64,000 nt of DNA, taken from positions 1-64,000 of the IMG/VR virus record IMGVR_UViG_3300047322_001237; one strand, 5' to 3'. Within the stretch, counting starts at the first letter, position 1; each line of letters starts with the position of its first letter. The notes below the pieces were generated by a model, which did no database searches, was not told the DNA's origin, and saw only the letters and a list, made by a program, of their open reading frames with translations. Shown one piece after another: positions 17,607 through 26,523 of the stretch. A program made the translations under genes and the position numbers. Source of the DNA: a virus.

Positions 17607-19232
17607 TTAATCCCCGGTCAGGTTGTGCAGCACCAGGTTCACTGTGGAGACTGCTACGCTTGCGAGTGCTCGTCCGTCCGTGCCCACGTAGGCGCGCCGG
17701 CTGGCGAGGAAGTCGTCAACTTCTTGAATGCTTTCGTCGGTGTAGGTGACGTTGCCCGAGGACGTGTCGCCGTCGAAGTCAGCGCCCATCAGACCCAGCT
17801 TCGAGCTGTGCGGAACCAGCGAGTTGATGAACGCGCCACCGTCGACAGGGAACTCGTAGGCGATATAGTCGTCACCAATCGGGTTCCAGTCCGGTCCCAG
17901 TTCCTTGCGACGCTCCGAGAGCACCGTCGTGCGAACGTGTGCCTTACTCGGTACGATCGAGCCGATACCCGTGATGGGGTAGCGGGTGACGAAGAGCGGC
18001 AGACGATCCATCTCCCGATAGGTCGAGAGGTAGAGCAACTGGCAGAACGTAATGGGCGAGACGTCTTTCTTGTCGCGACCCTCGGGCAACTCGTCGATGC
18101 CGTTCATCAATCGGAAAGTCATGTCGGGGCCGCGGTAGATGAGGCCCAAGTACTTGCCGTCGATCTCGATCGGTTTGTGCCGCAGATCTTCTTCGCCAAA
18201 CGCCGTTAGGATCTTCTCGATCCCTTCGCTCGTCATCCAGCGATCGAAGTAATCCATCGACAGCTGCGTTGGCTCAGTCTGCAGCGTCTTCTTGTTCACG
18301 AGCTTTGCAGCGATGCCCGCACCCGGGAAGACCTTCTGGAGAAAGCCGTTGCGGATGTGGTAGACGGCGACCGGTCGCGCGGCCTTGAGCATCTGGTACA
18401 GGCCGATCACGGTGTTGTTGAAGCCCACGTTGCCGGGCGCGCCGAGATAGGCAGCGGAAGTGTCCATCGCCGTGATCACGTTTCGCGTACCGTCAAACAC
18501 GCGGCGACTTGCCCACTTGCCCATCAGCAGCTTGCGCTTGCCTTCCACCATGCTCTCGAGCAGGTCATAGAGCTTGTTGAAGGTCATCTGCAGGCTGTAG
18601 CGAACCGTGTTGATGATCTCGGGGTTCGTGCGCAGCGCCGAATCGGTCACGCTGTTGGACTTGGCGATGAGCTCACGGTAGATCGTGTTGATCTCGTCCT
18701 CGCGCACCCGGCCATCCGGGCCGATTTCCAGATCGCGCATGCCCGCAGGCATCACCACGATCTTCGAGGTCATGCCTTTTTCCTTGAACTTCTCGATGAG
18801 CAGGATGTTCTGCTCACGCGTGTCGCTCTTCGTCTTCTCGAAGACGATGTTCTTCCAGTTCGACACAAAGAACTGAAAGCCCGTCTTTCCGTTCACCGGA
18901 TCGCTACGCTCGAAGTCGCGGATCTCCGGATTCCATACGGCGTACTCCGCGCCCGAGATGATGTCGCCGTATAGACGCTTCAGGCTCACGAGCGCACGGA
19001 AGATCACCGGGTGAAAGATCGGTACGCGGATATCGATGAAGGAAAAGCGTTGCGAGCGCTTCTCGTCGCCGACCTTGCCGAAGATGCTCACGGAGAACAG
19101 GCCGTCCTCAGCGAAGTTGTTGCTGTTGCCGTCGAAGAAGGCGAGTGAGGTCACAGGCTTCAGACCCTGCAACTTGGCTGGCGTCAAGTCCAGCAAGCTC
19201 AGATTGAAAGGAATCGCAGAACGCTGAGGCAT
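17607..19232 (-). CDS. Phage RNA polymerase beta' subunit, N-terminal half (541 aa)
   Basis: Residues 483-489 read GADFDGD, the universal metal-binding loop of multisubunit RNA polymerase; D485, D487 and D489 coordinate the catalytic magnesium. Upstream, KRKLLMGKWASRRVFDGTRN parallels the K.GR...RV..SGRSVI switch/lid region of beta'. The protein stops about 52 residues after DFDGD, so bridge helix, trigger loop and the rest of beta' must be encoded elsewhere, as in phiKZ-type split polymerases; no candidate was seen in this window. It is first in a beta'-beta transcript (reverse of the bacterial order) with ribosome site TAGGAAC. Its place among virion genes suggests a virion-packaged polymerase, which is inference. 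Confidence 0.88.
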   Translation of the reverse strand: MPQRSAIPFNLSLLDLTPAKLQGLKPVTSLAFFDGNSNNFAEDGLFSVSIFGKVGDEKRSQRFSFIDIRVPIFHPVIFRALVSLKRLYGDIISGAEYAVWNPEIRDFERSDPVNGKTGFQFFVSNWKNIVFEKTKSDTREQNILLIEKFKEKGMTSKIVVMPAGMRDLEIGPDGRVREDEINTIYRELIAKSNSVTDSALRTNPEIINTVRYSLQMTFNKLYDLLESMVEGKRKLLMGKWASRRVFDGTRNVITAMDTSAAYLGAPGNVGFNNTVIGLYQMLKAARPVAVYHIRNGFLQKVFPGAGIAAKLVNKKTLQTEPTQLSMDYFDRWMTSEGIEKILTAFGEEDLRHKPIEIDGKYLGLIYRGPDMTFRLMNGIDELPEGRDKKDVSPITFCQLLYLSTYREMDRLPLFVTRYPITGIGSIVPSKAHVRTTVLSERRKELGPDWNPIGDDYIAYEFPVDGGAFINSLVPHSSKLGLMGADFDGDTSSGNVTYTDESIQEVDDFLASRRAYVGTDGRALASVAVSTVNLVLHNLTGD

Positions 19233-19308
19233 TTAGTGTTCCTACTTAAAAACGGGAAATCTATGAGGGGTCGCGAAGTTCCGCGGCCCTATTTTTTTGG
19301 AGTCGCTT
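19233..19308. promoter_or_regulatory. Divergent leader with terminator-like hairpin before the giant gene
   Basis: Between the beta' start and the giant gene. On the plus strand AGGG-gt-CGCG (19266-19275) pairs with CGCG-g-CCCT (19282-19290) and is followed by seven T (19292-19298), then GGAG and ATG at 19309. CTATGAGGGG at 19261-19270 precedes and overlaps the hairpin; CTATGAGGG also occurs at 59693-59701. A promoter, attenuator or both could lie here. Confidence 0.5.
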
Positions 19309-22300
19309 ATGGCCAAGAAAAAGAAGTTGTCCGCCGTCGACGACTTTGGCTTCGACGAAGATCTGGATTTCGCGTCGGATTGGAACGCTTCCGCACCGAA
19401 GGGTAAGAAGAAGGACGACCGGAAGCCCACGACCCAAGCGGCAATGGATTTTGGTAAGGGTGCAGTGAGCGGCGTCTGGGACTCGGCCCGGAGCAGCTCG
19501 TTCATCAAGAAGACCATCAAATCGGCCTTGCCGACGGGCTATGGAACAGCCCTCGACATGGCAGATCAGTCCTCTGCGTCCCTGCGGACTCTATACAATT
19601 CGTCCGTTAAAGAGGTTCGGCCGCTGCTCAACGACATGAAGCGGGCGACCAATAAGCTGCTTCCCACGACGGAAAAATTCCTGCCGAAAAAGGTTCAGGA
19701 ACGTCTCAAATCGTGGTCCGAGTCGAGCGACAATGGCTCGACCGGTATCTCGGAAGAAGCGTCTCGTCACGCCGCACTCCAGTCCACGCTGGGTGACATC
19801 TTCAAGTTTCAGGCTGAGACGAACGCCCAACAGCGCGCGGAAGACAAGGCCGAATCCGACATCCAGAAGACGATCGATAACGACCGCTCCAATAACCAGT
19901 TGGGGCAGCTGAACTCGATGCGAATCGCGCTGCAGCGACTGGCGGATTATCAAGACCGGGTGACGGTCAACTTCCAGCGCAAGTCGCTTGAGATCCAATA
20001 CCGTCACTACTTTGTCGCGATGGACTCGCTGGCGGAGCAAAAGGCACAGGGTGCGCGCAATAAGGAGCTGCTGGAGAACATCCAGAAGAACACCGCATTG
20101 CCGGACGTGCTCAAGATCAAGATGCGCGAAGACTGGCCGACCCTCGCGCGGAACAAGTTCTTCGGCAATGTGGGCGGCATGGTCCTTGGTCAGCGCTCCG
20201 CATTCATGCGCAACTTGACCGACCGTATCCAGAAGCAGGTTTCATCCAGCCTGTCGGGATTCGTGGGCGGTGCGCAGATGGCGCTGAGTGCTGCCGACAT
20301 GGCGGCCGACACGAGCGACATGTTGGGTGAAGGTGGCCCTAGCAAATCCCAGATGGCTGGCGAATTCGCTGGTGGTCTGGTGGCGGACTCGTTGGGGGCC
20401 AAGGCTGGGCGCTGGGTCGGGAAGAAACTCAAAGGCACACGCCTCGGAGACAAGATCGACAGGTACGGCAACAAGGCACAGTACTACGCCGGTAACGCTC
20501 CGCAGCACCTGACGGAATGGGCACACTCCGACCACCTCAATGACGTCCCGCTCGTGGGCGGTGGCATCCGCTGGCTGAAGGACCAGATCCGTGCGTCGAC
20601 CGGGGTTGAGACCGGAATGCACGTCGACAACCTGCGCAATCTTCAGGACCCGGCGCCGTTCAACGGAATAGCTCGCAAGTCGCTCACGGAAGTCATCCCG
20701 GGCTACCTCGCACGCATCTATCGTGAGCTGCAGATTCTGCGCACGGGCAACGCCAAAACCGAACTCACGACCTACGACTACACCAAGAACGCGTTCCATA
20801 GCCGAAGCGAGATGGCGAAGAATGCGTTCGGTTCACTCGTGCGAAAGGAGGACAAAGCCTGGGTGAGCGAGAAGGGCCGGAACCTGGTCGATCACCTCGA
20901 GAAGGAGAGCGGGGTCCAGCTCACGAAGAAGCAGCGCAAGGCACTGCTGCGCCGGATGATGCAGGACAACCTGATGAACCGGACGGGGTCGGCGAAGCGT
21001 TATAGCGACGTCTTCAGCTATGGCGGCGACGATGCCGAACACGCTGGGACGTTCGCGAAGCTGTTCGAGAATTACTTTAAGGACGACCACGACGGCCGCA
21101 AGCAGATGCGCTTCCAAGCGCGATTCGCCGACCTCGGGGCGGGCATGGGTGATCCGCGGGCCGCAATCCAGGACATGATGAACAGCGGCATGCTGGATGT
21201 AGTCATGCAGACCGGGCTGGTCAAGAGCGGTCGGCTGGATCTCGACAAGCTGATGGACTATTACCTGCACGACACGTTCAATCCGGCAGCGAGCTACGCC
21301 GGCGGCAACGTTCGTCCGATGGGTGGCGGTGGTAGTCACGGTATCCATGCGTCGATGGCCACACGCCATCGCGGTGCACAGCGCGTGAAGGGGCAGTCCC
21401 CGCGTAAGAAGCGCCGCCGCGCGTTTACACCGACTGCGCGCCATCGGCCGTCTGCGCAGGCCCTCGGAGCGATGAACTGGAACGCGGGGCAGCGCCACGT
21501 GCCTGACGGTATGGACGAATGGCTGCGTGCTCTGGACGAGCAACACGACGAACCGGCAGAAGCGACACAGCACCACCTGAACATCGGTGGCCGCACGACG
21601 ACGGAAACGGGTGTCAAAGACTGCTGCAATCAGACGCCGGTCATCGAGGCCATCAAGGCAAGCAGCAGCAAATCAATTTCGGAGAAGATCCATGAAACTC
21701 TACTCGCGATTCAAAAGAAGGTCGAAGAAGGTATTGATGTCCGTCATTATCGCTCGGGCGTTGGAAATCACGTGGATGAGGCCGGTGGAGGTGGCGTACG
21801 ACGCGCGAAGAATCTGCTGAAGTGGACGCTCGGTGATTTTGGCGGTGCCGTAGCCGACGCCGGCAAGTGGGGCGTCGATAAGGTCAAGGACGGCGTGAAG
21901 GGTGCGTGGGACTGGTGGAAGGGTCCGTCGCCCATGATGGACAAGGTCAAGGGCTGGGGCAAGTCCGGTCTCGGCGCGATCACAGGCGGTGGTAAGAAGG
22001 CACTGGCTTATGCCAAGAGCTTCGACGACATCTACGTGCCGGGATCGAAAGAGCCTGTCCTCCTCGCTTGGAAGATGCGTGCCGGTCACTACCGTGACAA
22101 GGCGACGGGCAAGATCATCAAGTCCTACAAGGACATCACCGGCGACGTCGAGGACATCTTCGACAACGACAACATCGTGCTCGAGGCCAAGGACATCGGC
22201 CGCGCCTACAGCAAGAGCAAGATGGGCGTGAAGGCGATCTCTGCATTGGGGTCGGCAGGGAAGGGAATCAGAGGCGCTTACGACAGTATCGCCGGCGGAA

Positions 22301-25300
22301 TCTTCAAGCTGGCACCCGGGGCACTTGAAGCGGGTATCAAGCTCGCACGCAAAGGTCTCGACCTGCTCGACCAGCCGATCGACATCTACGTTAGGGGCAA
22401 GAACGACCCGGTCATGCTGGCGATCATGATGCGCTCCGGTGCCTACCGGTCGCAGATCAGCGGGAAGCCGATCACGCGCCCGAGCCTCATTGATGGTCCG
22501 GTCGAAGACATCAGCGACGCGAACAATCCGGTTCTCGTTGTGACGAAGGAAGATCTCGTCAAGGGCCTCGTCGATCGGAACGGAGAACCGCTCAAGACGC
22601 CGCTCGCCAAGGCATTCGCCCTAGCGAAGAAGCCATTCGCAATGGCGGGGCGCGCGCTGTCGAAGGGCTTCCAGATGGCGAAGACCTTCGTCTCTGCACC
22701 GTTCAAGGCACTGGGTAACTGGTTCGAGAACTGGTTGGGCAAGGACGGCATCGTCTTTGCCGGCTCCCGCACCATGATCGATCGCCTCACGGAGATCCGC
22801 GACATCCTCACTGAGCGTTTGCCGCGCCCGAAGAAACGCCTCTTGGGGGACGATGGCGAAGGCTTCGTCAAGGGTTCCTGGCAAGAGAAGGAGCACGAGA
22901 AGGAACACGCCGGTGACGGTAAGGCTGGCGAGACCGGAATGGGCGCTGCTCTGTCCAAAATTAAGGACGCGATCAAGGGTTTGTCGGATCGCTTCAAGAA
23001 GAAGGACGAGCAGGAGGCCGAGGAGGCAGACGAAGCGACTGCAGGTAAGGGCTTCTTCCGGAAGGCGATCGGCAAGATTGCGCCTGGCTTGTCACGAGCG
23101 GGCAATATGCTTGGCGGGATGGCCAGTTCCCTCGGTATGAATCGTGTCGCCAAATTCCTGAGTGGTTCGTCGTTGCCACCTGAGTTGGCGAAGGACGGCA
23201 AGATCGCAGGCATGTACGCTGCGATGAAGGCTGCGATTCAGGACTCAGAGAGCGACGGTCTCGACGGCGGTGGAAAGGGGTTGTTTGGGAATGCCAAGCG
23301 GTTGCTGAAGCGCATTCCCGGCGCTGGCCGCGTAGGCAGGATGCTTGGGGGCGCGAAGAGCCTTGTCCGGAGCGGCATGGGTCGTCTTCTTGGCCGTGGC
23401 GCAATGGCGGCCGGTGAAGCTGGACTGGAAGGTGCGGCAGCTGTTGGCGCAGAAGGTGCGGCCGCGGCCACTGGTCTTGGCGCAGCAGAAGCAGGTTTGG
23501 GCGCGGCTGCACTGACCGGTGCCGAAGGTGCCGGCCTTCTTGCCGGTGCGACCGGAGGAGGTGCGCTTGTTGCCGGAGGCGCGACAGTGTTGTCCGGTAT
23601 CGCCACCGGTGCCGGCATGCTGGGCGCTGCGTTGCTTACTCCGGTTGGCCTTGGCATCGCGGGTGCTGCTTTGTTGGGCTATGGTCTCTACAAGGGCTAC
23701 AAAGCGCTGACGAAGAAAAGGCTGGACTCGCTGTCGACCTTGCGTTTCGCGCAGTACGGTTTCACGAAGGAGCAGGAGAAATCGTATCTGCAGGCCGTCT
23801 TCGGTCTTGAAGACAAACTGATGAAGGGCGTCGTCTTCCAAAACGGCCAAGCCAGTATCGACGCGAAGAAGGTGCCCGAGCTGCAGAAACCGAAGGAGAT
23901 CGCCGAAGGGTTCGATCTGGAGCTGAAGGACCAGCAGCAGTGTGCGAACTTTGCGCAGTGGTTCAGAGGTCGTTTCTGTCCGGTCTTCTTGAAGCACATG
24001 ACGGCCCTTCAGATGGCGAATGCCAACGTGAAGCTCGATGAGGTCGACTCGAAGCTCAAGTCCGACGAAAAGAAAAAGTACTTCGAGGGGGCGAAGTGGC
24101 CGCAGGGTCCGTACTACATCTCCGTCTCACCGTTCTGGGATCAGGCGAGCCTGCAGGCCGGGCCGGCATACGTCCAGAAGATCACACAGGAAGTTGCTGC
24201 TGAAATCGATAAGGACGCGGGGAAGAGGGACGGCGAGAAGGGAACCGCCGGCGTGGTTGCGAGTGCTGCTGCAGCTGCCGCATTGGCTGGGAAGACGCTG
24301 GATTCGGTGACGCCGAAGGACGCCGGGCAGGACAAGGCGAAAGCACTCGTTGCGCAGGCTCTGGGTATCAGCACCGCCAAGCCCAGCGAAACAGGGGTTG
24401 GTGGCAAGCCGATTGCGTCTTACGCGATCGATCCATCGCTCGCAAAGCCAGGCCAAAGACCGGACAAGGTCGAAACGCTCACGGGCGTGCGTTACCGGAC
24501 GTACGGCTTGAAGGACCTCGATGCCGACAAGTGCGCGCTGCTGCGGGCGCTCGAAGCGGAGACCTTCAAGTTCGTTCGCGTGACGAACGACGCCGCGCAG
24601 TTCAACGGCGATCCGGCACAGCTTCAGGAGAAGTTCGGTGCGCAGTTTGGTATTGCGGGTCACCACAATAACCAGGCGTACACCTGGAACGCATGGTTCA
24701 ACATGCGCTTCCTGCCCGTCTACCTGAACTACCTTGGCACGATGTCCAGGCTGAGCGGCGGACCCACCATGGTCGGTAAGCTCACCGGCCGGTCGGAGGA
24801 CATGCTTGAGCCGTTCCTTGCAGCACAAATCGCAAAGGCGATCGTGGGGACGCGTACACCGGATAGCAAGTCGGTGTGGGAGGTCACGCAATCCCCGTGG
24901 CCGGGCTACGCGATGAACACGGATCAAAAGTCCGTGCAAGGCGCGCTCGACTTCCTCGATGGCAAAAGCAAGGACAAGGTCAAGACGCTGAAGGATGGAA
25001 CGGGCGTGTCGAAGGACAAGCCGAAGGCCGATCCGAAGAAGTCCGACGATAAAAAGGAGGGCGACGGCGGGAAGGGCTGGACCAACTACTTGGCTGATAA
25101 GGCTGGGGAAGGTTGGAAGAGCGTCAAGGATTGGGCGAGCAATGCGTTCAACTCGGCGAAGAACGTGGTCAGCAACGTCGCGTCTTCGATTGGGAATGCT
25201 GCGGGCAAGGCATACGACTCCTTCAAGAACACGAAGGTCGGCGGTGCCATTGTCTCGGGCGTCAAGTCCGCTGGCAACTGGGTTGAGAAGAAGTATTCAG

Positions 25301-26442
25301 CGAGCGCTCAAGCAATCAAGAATGCTCTTCTCAAAGCGATGGTCGCGGCTGGCATTACGAAGCCCGAAGAGCAGGCAATGCTGATGGCGCAGTGCGATCA
25401 CGAGAGCGGAGGATTCAAGTCGCTCACGGAGAACCTGCACTATAGTGCGAGCAACCTGATGAAGGTGTTCGGTCCGAAGCATTTCCCGACCATGCAGGCC
25501 GCGCAGGAGGCAGTCGCCGGAGGCGAGCGAGGAATCGCTGACGCCGCCTACGGCGGTCGTCTGGGGAACAGCGATGCCGACGATGGGTACAAGTATCGTG
25601 GCCGAGGCATGATCCAGCTCACGGGCAAGGCGAACTACGCTCACTTCGGAAAGAAGATCGGGGTTGACCTGATCAACAACCCGGACCTCGCTTCCGAGCC
25701 GAATACCGCAGCAAAACTCGCTATTGCCTTCTGGCAAGAGAACGTGAAGGCGGCGGGTAAGAACGGTGACGTGCGAACGGCGACGCTTGGTGTCAACGGC
25801 GGTCTCAACGGCTTGAACGATCGTGCGTCGAAGTATCAGTTCTACCTCAAGCAGGCGCAGGACGGAAAGCTCGTCCCGGCCGACATTGCGGGCAAGACGG
25901 ACGGTAAGACGGATGGCGCCTCGGCAGCGCAGACTCCGGCAGCTGGCGGTTCGGCTCCGGCATCCGGCTCTGGCGCTCCGGCGACCGCACCTGCTTCGGA
26001 CGCGTCCAGCGGTTCGACCGGTGGTAGCGCGCCGTCGACGGCTTCCACTGCTCCTGCCACGTCTGGTTCAGCGGCGCCGTCAGCTCCTGCCGCTTCCACA
26101 GCGAGCAGTCCGGTAGACTCGCCGTTCGGCTTCGGAGGCTCGTCCGCCAAGCCCGTCGGCACCGGAAGTCGCAACATCGCGGCGGTTCAGCAAGCTCAGC
26201 ATGACGAGCACATGGACGCCTTAGGCGGTGTGGGCGACACGCTCGGCAAGTCGTTGAAGGTTCACGAGGAAAGCCTTGGCACGCTAAAGGCAATCCTTGC
26301 CCTGATGCAATCAACCGCGAAACCGAGCGATCAGGGCGCGGCACCTGCTCCTGCGAAGCCGATCGCGGGCACAGGAACGATTCAGTCCGGACCGGCTCAG
26401 CAGATGCCGACGCCGCCGGTGTCAATGCGGAAGATGGTCTGA
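19309..26442 (+). CDS. Giant virion protein with GH19 muralytic domain; tape-measure candidate (2,377 aa)
   Basis: Start at ATG 19309 (MAKKKKLSAVDDFG) after GGAG, preferred over an upstream in-frame ATG. Residues about 2000-2190 form a glycoside hydrolase family 19 (lysozyme/chitinase-type) domain: CDHESGGF with E2032 as likely acid catalyst, GGRLGN, KYRGRGMIQLTGKANY. This would cut peptidoglycan during tail penetration. Residues about 1365-1465 are Gly/Ala-rich and hydrophobic, as in membrane-inserting tape measures. Two internal duplications are visible: DIYVPGSKEPVLLAWKMRAG (about 906) with DIYVRGKNDPVMLAIMMRSG (about 1024), and a segment near 1475 with one near 1720. The tail end is Ala/Ser/Pro/Thr-rich linker. 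Position beside sheath-type genes and length favour tape measure; a large internal virion lysin is the alternative. Confidence 0.75.
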   Translation: MAKKKKLSAVDDFGFDEDLDFASDWNASAPKGKKKDDRKPTTQAAMDFGKGAVSGVWDSARSSSFIKKTIKSALPTGYGTALDMADQSSASLRTLYNSSVKEVRPLLNDMKRATNKLLPTTEKFLPKKVQERLKSWSESSDNGSTGISEEASRHAALQSTLGDIFKFQAETNAQQRAEDKAESDIQKTIDNDRSNNQLGQLNSMRIALQRLADYQDRVTVNFQRKSLEIQYRHYFVAMDSLAEQKAQGARNKELLENIQKNTALPDVLKIKMREDWPTLARNKFFGNVGGMVLGQRSAFMRNLTDRIQKQVSSSLSGFVGGAQMALSAADMAADTSDMLGEGGPSKSQMAGEFAGGLVADSLGAKAGRWVGKKLKGTRLGDKIDRYGNKAQYYAGNAPQHLTEWAHSDHLNDVPLVGGGIRWLKDQIRASTGVETGMHVDNLRNLQDPAPFNGIARKSLTEVIPGYLARIYRELQILRTGNAKTELTTYDYTKNAFHSRSEMAKNAFGSLVRKEDKAWVSEKGRNLVDHLEKESGVQLTKKQRKALLRRMMQDNLMNRTGSAKRYSDVFSYGGDDAEHAGTFAKLFENYFKDDHDGRKQMRFQARFADLGAGMGDPRAAIQDMMNSGMLDVVMQTGLVKSGRLDLDKLMDYYLHDTFNPAASYAGGNVRPMGGGGSHGIHASMATRHRGAQRVKGQSPRKKRRRAFTPTARHRPSAQALGAMNWNAGQRHVPDGMDEWLRALDEQHDEPAEATQHHLNIGGRTTTETGVKDCCNQTPVIEAIKASSSKSISEKIHETLLAIQKKVEEGIDVRHYRSGVGNHVDEAGGGGVRRAKNLLKWTLGDFGGAVADAGKWGVDKVKDGVKGAWDWWKGPSPMMDKVKGWGKSGLGAITGGGKKALAYAKSFDDIYVPGSKEPVLLAWKMRAGHYRDKATGKIIKSYKDITGDVEDIFDNDNIVLEAKDIGRAYSKSKMGVKAISALGSAGKGIRGAYDSIAGGIFKLAPGALEAGIKLARKGLDLLDQPIDIYVRGKNDPVMLAIMMRSGAYRSQISGKPITRPSLIDGPVEDISDANNPVLVVTKEDLVKGLVDRNGEPLKTPLAKAFALAKKPFAMAGRALSKGFQMAKTFVSAPFKALGNWFENWLGKDGIVFAGSRTMIDRLTEIRDILTERLPRPKKRLLGDDGEGFVKGSWQEKEHEKEHAGDGKAGETGMGAALSKIKDAIKGLSDRFKKKDEQEAEEADEATAGKGFFRKAIGKIAPGLSRAGNMLGGMASSLGMNRVAKFLSGSSLPPELAKDGKIAGMYAAMKAAIQDSESDGLDGGGKGLFGNAKRLLKRIPGAGRVGRMLGGAKSLVRSGMGRLLGRGAMAAGEAGLEGAAAVGAEGAAAATGLGAAEAGLGAAALTGAEGAGLLAGATGGGALVAGGATVLSGIATGAGMLGAALLTPVGLGIAGAALLGYGLYKGYKALTKKRLDSLSTLRFAQYGFTKEQEKSYLQAVFGLEDKLMKGVVFQNGQASIDAKKVPELQKPKEIAEGFDLELKDQQQCANFAQWFRGRFCPVFLKHMTALQMANANVKLDEVDSKLKSDEKKKYFEGAKWPQGPYYISVSPFWDQASLQAGPAYVQKITQEVAAEIDKDAGKRDGEKGTAGVVASAAAAAALAGKTLDSVTPKDAGQDKAKALVAQALGISTAKPSETGVGGKPIASYAIDPSLAKPGQRPDKVETLTGVRYRTYGLKDLDADKCALLRALEAETFKFVRVTNDAAQFNGDPAQLQEKFGAQFGIAGHHNNQAYTWNAWFNMRFLPVYLNYLGTMSRLSGGPTMVGKLTGRSEDMLEPFLAAQIAKAIVGTRTPDSKSVWEVTQSPWPGYAMNTDQKSVQGALDFLDGKSKDKVKTLKDGTGVSKDKPKADPKKSDDKKEGDGGKGWTNYLADKAGEGWKSVKDWASNAFNSAKNVVSNVASSIGNAAGKAYDSFKNTKVGGAIVSGVKSAGNWVEKKYSASAQAIKNALLKAMVAAGITKPEEQAMLMAQCDHESGGFKSLTENLHYSASNLMKVFGPKHFPTMQAAQEAVAGGERGIADAAYGGRLGNSDADDGYKYRGRGMIQLTGKANYAHFGKKIGVDLINNPDLASEPNTAAKLAIAFWQENVKAAGKNGDVRTATLGVNGGLNGLNDRASKYQFYLKQAQDGKLVPADIAGKTDGKTDGASAAQTPAAGGSAPASGSGAPATAPASDASSGSTGGSAPSTASTAPATSGSAAPSAPAASTASSPVDSPFGFGGSSAKPVGTGSRNIAAVQQAQHDEHMDALGGVGDTLGKSLKVHEESLGTLKAILALMQSTAKPSDQGAAPAPAKPIAGTGTIQSGPAQQMPTPPVSMRKMV

Positions 26443-26464
26443 TCCGTTTAATCTTGTAGTCCAG

Positions 26465-26502
26465 GCGAGGGAGGAGCTTCGGCTCTTCCTTCGCTTTTTT
26501 TT
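26465..26502 (+). terminator. Strong rho-independent terminator after the giant gene
   Basis: Arms 26465-26477 (gcgagggaggagc) and 26482-26494 (gctcttccttcgc) with a TTCG loop, followed by eight T (26495-26502). The next gene starts only 21 nt further on. Confidence 0.9.
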
Positions 26503-26523
26503 CGCATCGTTTAGGAGTCCAAC

